The notes: generated from the sequence alone by a model not told the origin. A stretch of 63,858 nucleotides of DNA from Malonomonas rubra (GCF_003247215.1 NZ_QKAP01000028.1:1-63858), one strand, 5' to 3'; shown: positions 50,505 through 60,267, counted from the stretch's first letter. Numbers and translations are program-made.

Positions 50505-51887
50505 TTATTCCATCCGTTTCAGCTCAACAACTGTTTCCACATGCGCTGTCTGCGGGAACATATCAACGGGCTGGACCTGTTCGATCCGGTAGCCGTTTTC
50601 GACCAGTACCTTCAGGTCGCGGGTCAGGCTCTCGGGGTCACACGAAACATAGATGATCTGCTGAGGGGTAATGCCGCAGAGGATCTGCAGCAGTTCCTCC
50701 GAGCAGCCTTTGCGCGGTGGGTTCAAGGATACCAGCCGCACCGGGTGTAACTGTGCGGCCAACTTCTCCAACTGCTCTGCTGCATCCCCCGCAACAAAAC
50801 GGCAATTGTCCAGCTCGTTAAGGTTGGCGTTGTCGGCCGCATTTCGCACCGCCTGTTCAACATATTCGATACCGACCAACTGTCTGGCATCTTTGGCCAG
50901 ATGCAGACCTATCCCACCGATCCCGCAGTAGAGGTCGATGACGTTATCTTTTTTGCTCAGGTTCGCCCATTGGCGGACCAATTGGTAAATCCGGACCGCC
51001 TGACGGGTATTGACCTGAAAAAAAGCTTCAGGTGCAATCCGCAGGCGAATCCCGCCGACCTGCTCGATCAGGTCGGGCAGACCATGCAGTTTGATGGTCT
51101 CCTGGCCGAGGATCACGTTGCCGGTTGAGCTGTTGATATTCTGGTGTACGCCTATCACTTCAGGTACTTTGCGCATCAGCCATTTGGCCAGCTTCGGTAA
51201 CTGCTGCAGATCGCGGAAGTTGCTGACAAAGGTGACTAGGGCCTTGTTGTTCTCCGGGCTGACCCGAATCAAAAGATAGCGTAGCAGCCCTTTTTTATGT
51301 CGGCTGCTGTAGACCGAAATCGACTGGCGTTGCACCTCTTCCCTGACCACATTGATGATCCGGTTGATAAGTGGATGATGTATCGGGCAATCGCCGGTAT
51401 CGACGATCTCATGACTGCCGCGTTGGTAGAGGCCGATCAGCACCCGCTCCCGTTTGCGACCGAAAACCAGTTTGGCGCTGGCGCGGTATTCGAGCGTCTG
51501 TTCAGCTGGAAGGGTTGGGTGGACCAACCCCTCGCGAAGCAGGTCATGATCGGCCAGCGCGTTGGTCACCCGTTGTTGTTTAAAGTCCAGTTGCCCCTGG
51601 TACTTCAAACCGATCAACGGGCACCCCAGACAGGTAAACTCTTTTTTGCAGGGGTTATTGGTGGTGCGTTGCGGCGCGTTGCGCAAGATTTTCCGCAGCC
51701 TAGTGTAGATGTGAGTCCGCCCTTCGTGTTCCACCTCGGCGATCACCGTTTCACCCGGCAGCGCTCCTTGCACCAAAGCTATTTTCCCTTCGTGCGGGGC
51801 CAGGCCGATTCCCTCATTGTCGAGGTTCTCGATGGTCAGTTTTAAGGTAGGGCGCGGCTGGATTTTCTTCGCTTGTTTCTTCTTCAC
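50505..51887 (-). CDS. rlmD: 23S rRNA (uracil-C5)-methyltransferase, RlmD/RumA type
   Basis: A 460-residue SAM-dependent RNA methyltransferase. An N-terminal TRAM (OB) domain covers about residues 10-75. CKKEFTCLGC with a later cysteine in TGDCPIHH forms the 4Fe-4S site of RlmD. The catalytic domain shows DLYCGIGGIGLHLA, SLNPPRKGCSEE (catalytic cysteine nearby) and IIYVSCDPESLTRD. It makes m5U in 23S rRNA. The start is uncertain: GTG 51887 is chosen because the lysine-rich N-terminus begins there; the frame is open to a TTG at 51959. Confidence 0.92.
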   Translation of the reverse strand: MKKKQAKKIQPRPTLKLTIENLDNEGIGLAPHEGKIALVQGALPGETVIAEVEHEGRTHIYTRLRKILRNAPQRTTNNPCKKEFTCLGCPLIGLKYQGQLDFKQQRVTNALADHDLLREGLVHPTLPAEQTLEYRASAKLVFGRKRERVLIGLYQRGSHEIVDTGDCPIHHPLINRIINVVREEVQRQSISVYSSRHKKGLLRYLLIRVSPENNKALVTFVSNFRDLQQLPKLAKWLMRKVPEVIGVHQNINSSTGNVILGQETIKLHGLPDLIEQVGGIRLRIAPEAFFQVNTRQAVRIYQLVRQWANLSKKDNVIDLYCGIGGIGLHLAKDARQLVGIEYVEQAVRNAADNANLNELDNCRFVAGDAAEQLEKLAAQLHPVRLVSLNPPRKGCSEELLQILCGITPQQIIYVSCDPESLTRDLKVLVENGYRIEQVQPVDMFPQTAHVETVVELKRME

Positions 51888-52128
51888 ACAAATTCTTTCT
51901 TTTGGTTGAGTTGCACATTGGGGATTCGCAGGGTACTCCCGGTTTGTGAACAAAGTCAATCGACAGCTCAGTGCATGGATGTAACAGGCTATTTTATAAT
52001 TTGTTTCAGGCTTGGGGGATTTCGGCTTATTTGATTATAGCCGAGTTGTCATTACCCTTTGCAATTGTGCCAGCGTTTCGAACCCATTTTGTTTTTGAGG
52101 GACGCCACTCCATTCGGCAGGATGAGTT

Positions 52129-52434
52129 ATGTTTTAGAAAACAATTATCGGTTTGCTGAGCTGCTGCCTGATTTGTGGCAATATCTGGGCGGAGGAACCT
52201 GAGCAGGCTTTGCTGAAAGTTGTCTACAACCGGGGAATCGCGCCGATAAAATTTACCGAGGAGTCCGGCAAAGCCTCCGGTTTGTTGAACGAGTACTGGC
52301 GGCTGCTGGCGGAAGAAACCGGCCTGAACCTTAAATTTGTAGAGGTTGAGACCTTTGCCGAATCGCTGGATATGGTGAAAAGTGGTGTCGCCGATTTGCA
52401 CACCGGCATTTTCTATACTGAGGCATCGCTGTAG
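52129..52434 (+). pseudogene. Fragment of an SBP_bac_3-type periplasmic sensor domain
   Basis: The frame shows a degenerate signal peptide (ATG TTT followed directly by TAG, then KTIIGLLSCCLICGNIWAEE) and the first 80 residues of a solute-binding-protein fold: LLKVVYNRGIAPIKFTE, then WRLLAEETGLNLKFVEV, then GVADLHTGIFYT. Such domains are often the sensor of hybrid histidine kinases. It stops at TAG 52434, where the rest of the domain is missing. With the early TAG it is not translatable as it stands. Kinase pieces follow downstream. Confidence 0.75.
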
Positions 52435-52557
52435 AGTATTTGCAGCGGTTGGCTGGCAGGGTCGATATTCTCAACGCTGTCCCCTTTTCTGGTGCTGATC
52501 TTGTGAAGGACGGGGGGAGGGGACGCGGTTAGTATTTGGTAGTTCCAGTCGGCCAAC

Positions 52558-53472
52558 GTGTTGATCGCTGATGATGTTAAGGGTAACCGACGATTGGTGA
52601 TGGGGCATTTCAAAGACAGCGCCGTCAGTTTCCATGAAGCGGGCAACGGCAAGGAGGCGTTCGAATTGCTGTCACAGATCTCGGTAGATATGGTACTTAT
52701 GGATCTGCGTATGCCGGTGCTCAACGGATACGAGACGATCACCGCCATGAAACAGGATGAGAGGCTGCAGAGGATCCCGGTGGTCGCTTTTACCGCCTCG
52801 GTGATGGGCGAGGATCTGGAGAAAGTGAACCAGTACGGCTTCGACGGTTATCTTCGCAAACCAGTGAGTCGGGAGAAACTATTTCGGGTCGCTGCAGAGT
52901 TCCTCCCATTGGCGAAACCACAGGAGGATGAAGCGGCAATCGGTATCGAGCCGGTTGATATTGCCCTGCAACAGCTGCAGGCTGATTGTGCCCGGGAAGT
53001 TGTTTATGAACTGAAAAAGGTCTGCACGGGGGCCTTGAGCCGCAGGATCAAATTCAAGATCCAGTTTTTATGCCAACCGGCACTGGTGGTTGCCAACAAA
53101 TTGCATGTCGAGCAGGTATTGCTGAATATGCTGATCAACGCCCAGCATGCGACACTGGGAAATAGCAATGCCGCCGCTGGCAAGGGGCGTATAAAATTAA
53201 CGATTGCCGAAGCGAAGTCCTCACCGCCGGAAGAGCTGGACCCCAGCCAGCGACATCTTTGTCTGAATGTCGAGGATAACGGTATCGCCATGTCAGCTGA
53301 AATACGGGAGCAGATCTTTGAGAAGTATTTCACTACCCGCAGTGACGAAGGTGGAAGCGGGCTCGGCCTTGCGGTTTGCCAGGATATTGCTTCTGCTCAT
53401 GCCGGTGTGATCGAGGTCGAGTCGGATCCGGGTGGGCGGAACCGCCTTCCCTGTCTTTCTGCCGTTTCATGA
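52558..53472 (+). pseudogene. Receiver plus HATPase fragment of a decayed hybrid sensor kinase
   Basis: A 304-codon open frame joins a receiver domain (residues 1-115: LIADDVKGN, LMDLRMPV, FTAS, LRKPVSREK) to a histidine-kinase ATPase domain (about 175-300: HVEQVLLNMLINAQHA N-box, VEDNGIAMS, GGSGLGLAV). No HisKA phospho-acceptor domain lies between them. At the 3' end the frame slips: another frame continues as VGGTAFPVFLPF, the normal HATPase C-terminus. The order and the lost parts suggest remains of two kinase genes fused by deletion, together with the SBP fragment upstream. The open frame itself might still be translated from GTG 52558. Confidence 0.65.
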
Positions 53473-53547
53473 AAGATACACACGAAATATGTCATTTGGG
53501 GGAACCCCCTTTTTTTCAAAGCTTTTGCTATAAACAGGATTAAACAA

Positions 53548-54609
53548 ATGCGACGTAGATCCCGTCAAATCAAACTGGGCGATCTGGGAATTGGTGGTGA
53601 CGCGCCGATCAGTGTGCAGTCGATGTGCAATACTGATACCCGCGATGTACAGGCAACGCTAACGCAGATCGCGCAGTTGGAACAGGCCGGTTGCGAAATT
53701 GTTCGATGTGCGGTTCCCGATCAGCAGGCCGCCGATTGCCTTGGGGCGATAAGGCAGGGCTGCAGGATTCCGCTGATCGCCGATATTCACTTTGATTACA
53801 GGTTGGCGCTGACTGCCGTCGAGCAGGGGGTGGATGGCCTGCGCCTGAATCCTGGCAACATCGGTGAGCGCTGGAAGGTCGTAGAGGTGGTTGCCGCCTG
53901 CCGCGAACGGCAGGTGCCGATCCGCATAGGGGTCAATGGCGGTTCGCTGGAGAAGGAACTGCTGGAGAAATACGGCCACCCGACTCCCGATGCTATGGTC
54001 GAGAGTGCCCTTAGTCACATCCGCATTCTGGAAGATCTGAACTACCAGGAGATCAAGGTCAGCCTCAAGGCGTCCGATATCCGCCGCACTGTCGGCGCCT
54101 ACTGGCGGCTAGCGACCCAGGTTGACTATCCGCTGCACATCGGCATCACCGAGGCAGGCACCACTTGGAGCGGTACGATCAAAAGCGCCGTTGGTTTGGG
54201 GGCTCTGCTTTACGAGGGGATCGGTGATACCCTGCGGGTTTCTCTAACCGGTGATCCGGTCGAGGAAGTTCGGGTTGGCTTCGAGATCCTTAAAAGTCTG
54301 GAATTGCGCGAGCGCGGGCCGGTGTTTGTCAGCTGCCCGACCTGTGGCCGCTGCCAGATCGATCTGATCGAGATCGCCGAGGAGGTTGAACGCCGCCTGC
54401 ATGACCTGCCGAAAGCTCTGACCATCGCTGTGATGGGCTGCGTGGTCAACGGCCCTGGTGAGGCCCGCGAAGCCGATCTCGGTATTGCAGGAGGCAAAGG
54501 GCAGGGTCTCCTGTTCTGTAAAGGAGAGGTGCTGCGCAAGGTGCCGCAGGATCAACTGGCCGACGCTCTGGTGTCCGAAGCCTGGAAGATGGTTGAAGAG
54601 AAGGACTGA
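53548..54609 (+). CDS. ispG: 4-hydroxy-3-methylbut-2-en-1-yl diphosphate synthase IspG
   Basis: A 353-residue Fe-S enzyme of the MEP isoprenoid pathway that converts MEcPP to HMBPP. The TIM-barrel half contains SVQSMCNTDTRD, PLIADIHFDYRLAL and LRLNPGNIG. The C-terminal half carries the three cluster cysteines, CPTCGRC and GCVVNGPGEA, with the glutamate that completes the ligand set. The start at ATG 53548 gives MRRRSRQIKLGDL, the usual N-terminus. It is followed 8 bases later by a glycosyltransferase gene on the same strand. Confidence 0.96.
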   Translation: MRRRSRQIKLGDLGIGGDAPISVQSMCNTDTRDVQATLTQIAQLEQAGCEIVRCAVPDQQAADCLGAIRQGCRIPLIADIHFDYRLALTAVEQGVDGLRLNPGNIGERWKVVEVVAACRERQVPIRIGVNGGSLEKELLEKYGHPTPDAMVESALSHIRILEDLNYQEIKVSLKASDIRRTVGAYWRLATQVDYPLHIGITEAGTTWSGTIKSAVGLGALLYEGIGDTLRVSLTGDPVEEVRVGFEILKSLELRERGPVFVSCPTCGRCQIDLIEIAEEVERRLHDLPKALTIAVMGCVVNGPGEAREADLGIAGGKGQGLLFCKGEVLRKVPQDQLADALVSEAWKMVEEKD

Positions 54610-54617
54610 GTTCGCTG

Positions 54618-55730
54618 ATGAAGATCGCCCTGCTCGAACCCTTCATGGTCGGGTCGCACGCTACCTGGGCCAAAGACTTTGCAGCGCACAGCCGGCATCA
54701 GGTGGAAATCCTTTCTTTGCCAGGGAACCACTGGAAGTGGCGGATGCATGGCGGCGCGGTGACATTGGCGCACCAGTTTCTGGACGGTGGCTATCGCCCC
54801 GATCTGCTGCTGGCAACCGATATGCTCGACTTGACATCTTTCCTCGCCCTCACCCGGGAAGTGACGGCCAATATTCCGGTTGCGCTCTACATGCACGAGA
54901 ACCAACTCAGCTACCCCTGGTCGCCGACCGATGTCGATCCTGCCCTGCAGCGTGATGCCCACTACTGTTTTATCAATTATATCTCGGCATTGACGGCGGA
55001 TGCGGTGCTTTTTAATTCTGATTATCATCGCAAAGATTTTCTTGCCGAACTGCCCGGTTTTCTCAACACCTTTCCTGACTACAAAGAAGTCGATAGCGTT
55101 GATAAGATCGCGGAAAAATCACGGACCCTGCACCTTGGCCTTGACCTACACAAGTTCGATCGATATCGCTCAATTGTGCAAGAGCAACAAAGCCGGTCGC
55201 CATTGATCCTCTGGAACCATCGTTGGGAGTACGACAAAAACCCGGACGAGTTCTTTCACGCCTTATTCACTTTGCAAGAGCGGGGAATCGATTTTGAACT
55301 GGCAGTACTTGGCAAATCGTACCGGAAACAGCCGGGAATTTTTGCCGAGGCCAGGAAACGCCTCGAAATGCAGATCGTTCATTGGGGTTACGCCGAGACC
55401 TTCGCCGACTACGCCGGTTGGCTATTGCGAGCCGATATCCTGCCGGTTACCTCGGTACACGATTTTTTCGGCATCAGTGTGGTTGAAGCGATCTACTGCG
55501 GCTGCTATCCGCTACTGCCGAAGCGGATGGCATATCCTGAGCACATTCCGGAAGAACTGCGTGACAATCATTTCTACGACAATTCCGACGTTTTGGTTGA
55601 GCGATTATCGCAACTGTGTCAGCAGGTGGAGGTGCGGGAGGAAAACCTTTCTTCTTTGGTCTGCCAATATGACTGGTGTGTACAAGCACAAAAATACGAC
55701 GATCTTTTTACCGTTTTAGCTTGCCGGTAA
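54618..55730 (+). CDS. GTDC1/QTMAN-like glycosyltransferase (DUF3524)
   Basis: A 370-residue GT4-like protein. The N-terminal DUF3524 half begins KIALLEPFMVGSHATWA and includes SLPGNHWKWRMHGGA and YMHENQLSYPW. The C-terminal half has the nucleotide-sugar site LILWNHRWEYDKNP and the E-X7-E-type segment FFGISVVEAIYCG. This is the family of vertebrate GTDC1, shown to be the tRNA-queuosine mannosyltransferase; the bacterial members are poorly studied. It lies 8 bases after ispG and may share its transcript. A tRNA-modification role here is inference. Confidence 0.8.
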   Translation: MKIALLEPFMVGSHATWAKDFAAHSRHQVEILSLPGNHWKWRMHGGAVTLAHQFLDGGYRPDLLLATDMLDLTSFLALTREVTANIPVALYMHENQLSYPWSPTDVDPALQRDAHYCFINYISALTADAVLFNSDYHRKDFLAELPGFLNTFPDYKEVDSVDKIAEKSRTLHLGLDLHKFDRYRSIVQEQQSRSPLILWNHRWEYDKNPDEFFHALFTLQERGIDFELAVLGKSYRKQPGIFAEARKRLEMQIVHWGYAETFADYAGWLLRADILPVTSVHDFFGISVVEAIYCGCYPLLPKRMAYPEHIPEELRDNHFYDNSDVLVERLSQLCQQVEVREENLSSLVCQYDWCVQAQKYDDLFTVLACR

Positions 55731-55780
55731 AGATCCACTGCAGAGCATATTTAAGATTGCTTATCAAGCCCGATGAAGGC

Positions 55781-55817
55781 AGAGCAGCCCACGCTTGGTC
55801 TGGTGTGGGCTGCTCTA
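55781..55817. terminator. Strong hairpin between convergent glycosyltransferase and lipoprotein genes
   Basis: AGAGCAGCCCACGC and TGTGGGCTGCTCT form a 13-bp stem with one wobble. No long T-run, but the position between two convergent gene ends fits a shared terminator. Confidence 0.7.
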
Positions 55818-55840
55818 ATTCAGGGCAAACAATATTCCGG

Positions 55841-57067
55841 CTAGAAATCTATAGCGAGTGGATTGGAGTCACCAGGGGTGACGCTGAAAGTAGTACTTAT
55901 GGTGCTTTGATTGCTGATAGTTCCGTCGTCCTCTTCATCGTAAGTTGTCGCCACGACCTTGTAGTCACCAACCGGAAGAACCAGGTTGTAGATCCCATTG
56001 GCGGCGATCTCAAGTGTTTTTACGTTAATTATCTCTTCTGGATACACTTCACAGAGTCCTGCCTGGCGAAAATCGATGGTGGCATACGGGTTTGTGGTTG
56101 TGTCTATGCCATTCACTGTGGCAGTGATTGTTCCGGTTTCTGTGGTGGCAGTCAGGGGGAAATCGACTGTTGTCAAGGTGCCAACTTTCGGTTTGATGGC
56201 CGTGCATGATGGCTGATAGCCAGTACGATAGGCGACCAGGTTGTAATGGACGTTATCCAGTTGCTCAGGTAGGTTTAATAAGTAGTTGTACAGACCGCCA
56301 CTGTCTTCGAGAGCATCTCCCGTAGTAATGGTACTGCGTACCATCTCGACTTGGGTGCTATCATCATCCGTGTCACTATTGTAGATTTGGGCGCTGACCA
56401 GAGCTTCTCCCAGCACTGAATCGTTTGCATCGTCACTGACCAGCCCGCTGACCACCGCGGAGTCGACAGTTTCTAACACCTTGATCGTTGGTTTGAGTAG
56501 GTATTGCCCGCTGGAACCGGCCTTGACGACCGATTTCATCGCGTCGAAATCGAGAATCAGTTCGGTGGTCTGGTTCTCCGAGATGTCAAAACCGGAAACC
56601 ACTTTAATCCCGGAATTGAAGCCACTGGGAACTGTCAGCTCTATTTCGTTAGGGATAAGGCTCTTATCGATCAGGTAGTTGGCGTAAGGATGCAATTTCT
56701 CCAGGATGTTGGCGGCGTTGGGCTCCGCTGTTTTGCCAAGGATCAAGCGTAGCTGGGTATAGTGCCCAGTATCCAGCGTCTTGATCCCGAGCTCCTCTCG
56801 GACGCCGTTGACGAGTGAGAGCAGGTTGTACGTCCCCTCCGGGCTGGCCACTGTTTGCCAGCCACCACTCTCTGAGTGGACATCGACGCGGTCTATGGTG
56901 ACATAAATGGCTTTGTAGTCCTCGGTGGAGTTGTCGGTCAGGGATGTTTGGAGGGTGCCTGTGCTTGTCGAACTTGAACTGCCACCGCTACCGCCACAGG
57001 CGGTAAGCAATAGAATCGTCAGCGTGACGGTTAAAAATTGCCAGAATTTTGCTGAATAACTTTTCAT
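55841..57067 (-). CDS. DUF4382-containing lipoprotein
   Basis: A 408-residue exported lipoprotein. The signal peptide ends in the lipobox LLTACGG followed by a Ser/Gly-rich linker. A DUF4382 beta-sandwich spans about residues 35-185 (TGTLQTSLTDNSTEDYKAIYVTIDRV is its typical opening; shown here in part). Two further Ig-like or carboxypeptidase-regulatory-type beta domains follow to the C-terminus, including NLVLPVGDYKVVAT. It is probably anchored to the outer membrane. Function unknown. ATG 57067 has AAGGAGG 7 bases upstream, so the longer frame to 57109 was rejected. Confidence 0.82.
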   Translation of the reverse strand: MKSYSAKFWQFLTVTLTILLLTACGGSGGSSSSTSTGTLQTSLTDNSTEDYKAIYVTIDRVDVHSESGGWQTVASPEGTYNLLSLVNGVREELGIKTLDTGHYTQLRLILGKTAEPNAANILEKLHPYANYLIDKSLIPNEIELTVPSGFNSGIKVVSGFDISENQTTELILDFDAMKSVVKAGSSGQYLLKPTIKVLETVDSAVVSGLVSDDANDSVLGEALVSAQIYNSDTDDDSTQVEMVRSTITTGDALEDSGGLYNYLLNLPEQLDNVHYNLVAYRTGYQPSCTAIKPKVGTLTTVDFPLTATTETGTITATVNGIDTTTNPYATIDFRQAGLCEVYPEEIINVKTLEIAANGIYNLVLPVGDYKVVATTYDEEDDGTISNQSTISTTFSVTPGDSNPLAIDF

Positions 57068-57287
57068 TTGAGACCTCCTTGTGAATGAACATTGTGAAAA
57101 AAAGAGCAATGTAGCTGAAATGATTGTTCAAACAACATGTTCAAACAAGTATAGTTGATCTGGATGCAATTGCCTAGTCGCTTGCTTTTCAGTGCGAAAC
57201 GGGTTAATTTTCCCTTCTTTTCTTTCAATAAAGTAAATGATCAATATATAGAACCACTGAACTTCAAACGAGGACAGGACTTTTCTC

Positions 57288-59006
57288 ATGCGTTACACCC
57301 AGTACCTTTTGCCGACTCTCAAAGAGAACCCGGCCGATGCCGAAGTGATCAGTCATCAGTTGATGATGCGCGCAGGTATGATCCGCAAGGTCGCCGCCGG
57401 CGTATATAGTTATATGCCGTTCGGGCTACGGTCGATCCGTAAGATGGAGCAGATCATTCGCGAAGAGATGAACAAGGCGGGCGCGATCGAATGCTTGATG
57501 CCGATGGCCAACCCCGCCGAGCTGTGGCAGGAGTCGGGACGTTGGGAAAAGTACGGCAAGGAGCTGCTCCGTTTCAAGGATCGCAAGGAAACCGATTTCT
57601 GTATGGGGCCGACCCACGAAGAAGTGGTCACCGATATAGTCCGCAATACAGTCAAGTCCTATAAACAACTGCCGCTTAACCTGTACCAGATCCAGACCAA
57701 GTTCCGAGACGAGATCCGTCCTCGTTTCGGGCTGATGCGCGGCCGCGAGTTTATCATGAAAGATGCCTATTCTTTCGACTTGGACGATGCCGGGGCCGAT
57801 GCCTCCTACAGCAAGATGTATCAGGCGTACCGTAACATCTTCAATCGCTGCGGTCTCAAATTCCGAGCCGTCGAGGCGGACAGCGGGGCGATCGGCGGCA
57901 GCTTTTCGCACGAGTTCATGGTACTGGCCGAATCGGGCGAAGATGCGATTGTCTCCTGTGATGCCTGCGAGTATGCCGCTAACGTCGAAAAGGCCGAGCT
58001 GATCTATCGCGAAATCGCAACTCCACCGGCCACAGCCGAGTTGCAGAAGGTTGATACCCCGGGGCAGAAGACTATTGAAGAGGTCGCGAGCTTTCTCAAG
58101 ATAGAAGCGAACAAGCTGGTCAAGACGTTGATTATCCAGACCTCGGACGATGAAGTGGTGGCGGTGCTGCTGCGCGGTGACCGTGAACTGAACGAGATCA
58201 AGCTGGCCAACCTGCTTGGTGCCGACTGGGCGCTGCCAGCGGAAGAGCATGTCGTCAAAGAAGCGACCGGTGCTCCGGTCGGCTTTGCTGGGCCGATCAA
58301 TTTGAAAATACGAGTCATTGCCGACAGCGAAGTGCAGGCGATGGCCGATTTTGTGGTCGGTGGCAACGCTGTCGATATCCACTACACCGGGGCAAACCTA
58401 GGGCGCGACTTCGAGGTCAGCCAGTTCGCTGACCTGCGCCAGGCGGTAGCTGGAGATCCCTGCCCGCGCTGCGATTGCGGCAAGTTCGAAAGCTGGCGTG
58501 GCATCGAAGTGGGGCACGTGTTCAAGCTCGGTACCAAGTATTCCGAGGCAATGAATGCTGTCGTGCTCGACGACGAAGGCAAGACTCGCACCCTGGTGAT
58601 GGGCTGCTATGGGATCGGCGTCGGCCGAACCGTGGCTGCGGCGATCGAACAGAATCACGACGGGCATGGTATGTGTCTGCCGATGCCGCTGGCGCGGTTC
58701 CAGGTGTTGGTGTCGATGGTGAACCCGAAAGATGATGCGGTTCGAGAGGCTTCGGAACAGCTCTACCAGGAACTGCTCGACCTCGGTGTCGAGGTGTTGC
58801 TCGACGATCGCGACGAGCGTCCCGGCATCAAGTTCAAAGACGCTGACCTGATCGGTGTCCCGTTGCGGCTCACCGTTGGTGCCCGCAACCTGAAGGAAGG
58901 CAATGTCGAGCTGAAGGTTCGCGCCACGGGTGAGATGTCGCTTCTGCCGCTGGCCGACGCGGCCAAGGAGTTGCAGCGTCATGTTGATGCTGCACTGGCA
59001 GGTTAA
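57288..59006 (+). CDS. proS: Prolyl-tRNA synthetase, bacterial type with editing domain
   Basis: A 572-residue class II synthetase. Motif 1 lies in the helix before ECLMPMANPAELW, motif 2 around GPTHEEVVTD and FRDEIRPRFGLMRGREF, and motif 3 at GCYGIGVGRTVAA. The YbaK-like INS editing domain occupies about residues 225-405 (ASFLKIEANKLVKTL, then VGGNAVDIHYTGANL), and the anticodon-binding domain the last 110 residues. It charges tRNA-Pro and edits mis-charged alanine. ATG 57288 (MRYTQYLLPTLKE) matches the family. It is followed by a DUF4388 gene 24 bases later. Confidence 0.97.
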   Translation: MRYTQYLLPTLKENPADAEVISHQLMMRAGMIRKVAAGVYSYMPFGLRSIRKMEQIIREEMNKAGAIECLMPMANPAELWQESGRWEKYGKELLRFKDRKETDFCMGPTHEEVVTDIVRNTVKSYKQLPLNLYQIQTKFRDEIRPRFGLMRGREFIMKDAYSFDLDDAGADASYSKMYQAYRNIFNRCGLKFRAVEADSGAIGGSFSHEFMVLAESGEDAIVSCDACEYAANVEKAELIYREIATPPATAELQKVDTPGQKTIEEVASFLKIEANKLVKTLIIQTSDDEVVAVLLRGDRELNEIKLANLLGADWALPAEEHVVKEATGAPVGFAGPINLKIRVIADSEVQAMADFVVGGNAVDIHYTGANLGRDFEVSQFADLRQAVAGDPCPRCDCGKFESWRGIEVGHVFKLGTKYSEAMNAVVLDDEGKTRTLVMGCYGIGVGRTVAAAIEQNHDGHGMCLPMPLARFQVLVSMVNPKDDAVREASEQLYQELLDLGVEVLLDDRDERPGIKFKDADLIGVPLRLTVGARNLKEGNVELKVRATGEMSLLPLADAAKELQRHVDAALAG

Positions 59007-59030
59007 CGACGTACGGCTGCGGAACTTTCG

Positions 59031-60263
59031 ATGACAGAGTTGAAAATCAACAGCGATGGCCAGTTAAAATTGCCGCTGGCTTTGCGCCATCAATTACGGG
59101 ACGCGCCGCTTAAGGCCCTCTCGAACTCCGCCGGGCACCTGTTGCTCGGCAGGGCGGAAACGACGACCCCGATCTTGTTAGCCGGGGTTCTGGGTGAGTT
59201 GTCGATACCGGACCTGCTTTCTTTCTTTAATATGTTCCGTAAGACAGGAATCCTCCATTTCGATCTGAAAAACGGCAGTAAGTCCCTTTACTTTCAGAAG
59301 GGAGAAATTGTCTTTGCCACCAGCACCTTCGCCAGCGAGGAGCTGGGCGAACTCTTGTTCTCTCTCGGCAAGGTAGAACGCGAAGCCTTGCAGCAGCTAC
59401 GCAAACAGGCGCGCGGCCGGAAATCTCTCGGCAAGCTGTTGGTCGAACGTGGACAAGTCGCGCCGAGCGACCTTTGGCGGGCGGTTCGCAGTCAGATTGA
59501 GGGAATTGTCTATAATCTGTTTGCCGAGCAGCAGGGCGGTTTCCACTTTGAGTCACGGGCGCTCGATCAGGAGCAGATCCTGCGGCTTTCGATGAGCACG
59601 CAGAACCTGATTATGGAAGGACTGCGACGGCAAGACGAAGAAGCGCTGTTTATGCGCCGGATTATTTCCCTCGAATACTATCCAACCTTGACTGGAATGA
59701 TTGCCGATGCGGTTAACCTGCCGCAGAGCGAGGTCCGCCTGCTGAAACTGGTCGAAGTTGAAGTGATGACCGCGCAGGAGGTGTTTCGCAAGGCTGGGAT
59801 GAGTACTTTTGATGGTCTGCGCAACCTTTACTCATTGCTGGAAAAAGGGTTGCTTCAGATGGCAGAGACTCCGGTGAGTGAAATCGGGGGCGAGTTGGGG
59901 CAGATTCTGATCGCCTATAACAATCTACTTAAGGTTCTTTGCCAGCGGATGTTGAAAGATGATATAGCCTTTCTGCAGCGAATTTCCCAGTTCCTGGCCG
60001 AATTGCAGCAGCCGTTTTCTTTTGTGCTGCGCGATGTTGAACTGCTTGAGGATGGCACCCTCGATGGCCACACGATCGTTGAAAACCTGAACGGTCTGGA
60101 AGAAGGAGACAAGAGGAAGCTGCTGGCCGATTCCCTCTGCGAGCTGGTGTTTATGATAACGACGGTGGTACGCGGTGAACTGGATGGCGAAGATGCCCGG
60201 CCGTTGGTTGCCCGCGTCCAGGAAGTGACCACCCGGGTTCGGGAATTGGTCGAGAGAGATTGA
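59031..60263 (+). CDS. DUF4388 (PATAN) domain protein
   Basis: A 410-residue cytosolic protein. After a short N-terminal part, the DUF4388/PATAN domain spans about residues 45-165 (LLAGVLGELSIPDLLSFFNMFRKTGIL, in part, then LYFQKGEIVFATS). The middle and C-terminal parts are mostly helical (about 195-405) and have no recognised domain. Such proteins act as signalling scaffolds in Desulfuromonadales and cyanobacteria, often with receiver proteins. It is embedded in a housekeeping run, proS / this gene / pyrF / rlmB, with gaps of 24 and 4 bases, so it is transcribed with them. Partner unknown. Confidence 0.82.
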   Translation: MTELKINSDGQLKLPLALRHQLRDAPLKALSNSAGHLLLGRAETTTPILLAGVLGELSIPDLLSFFNMFRKTGILHFDLKNGSKSLYFQKGEIVFATSTFASEELGELLFSLGKVEREALQQLRKQARGRKSLGKLLVERGQVAPSDLWRAVRSQIEGIVYNLFAEQQGGFHFESRALDQEQILRLSMSTQNLIMEGLRRQDEEALFMRRIISLEYYPTLTGMIADAVNLPQSEVRLLKLVEVEVMTAQEVFRKAGMSTFDGLRNLYSLLEKGLLQMAETPVSEIGGELGQILIAYNNLLKVLCQRMLKDDIAFLQRISQFLAELQQPFSFVLRDVELLEDGTLDGHTIVENLNGLEEGDKRKLLADSLCELVFMITTVVRGELDGEDARPLVARVQEVTTRVRELVERD

Positions 60264-60267
60264 ATAA

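Noticed and set aside
57426-58382. A 318-codon minus-strand open frame opposite proS
   Set aside because: Shadow of the synthetase gene; composition mirrors proS codons.
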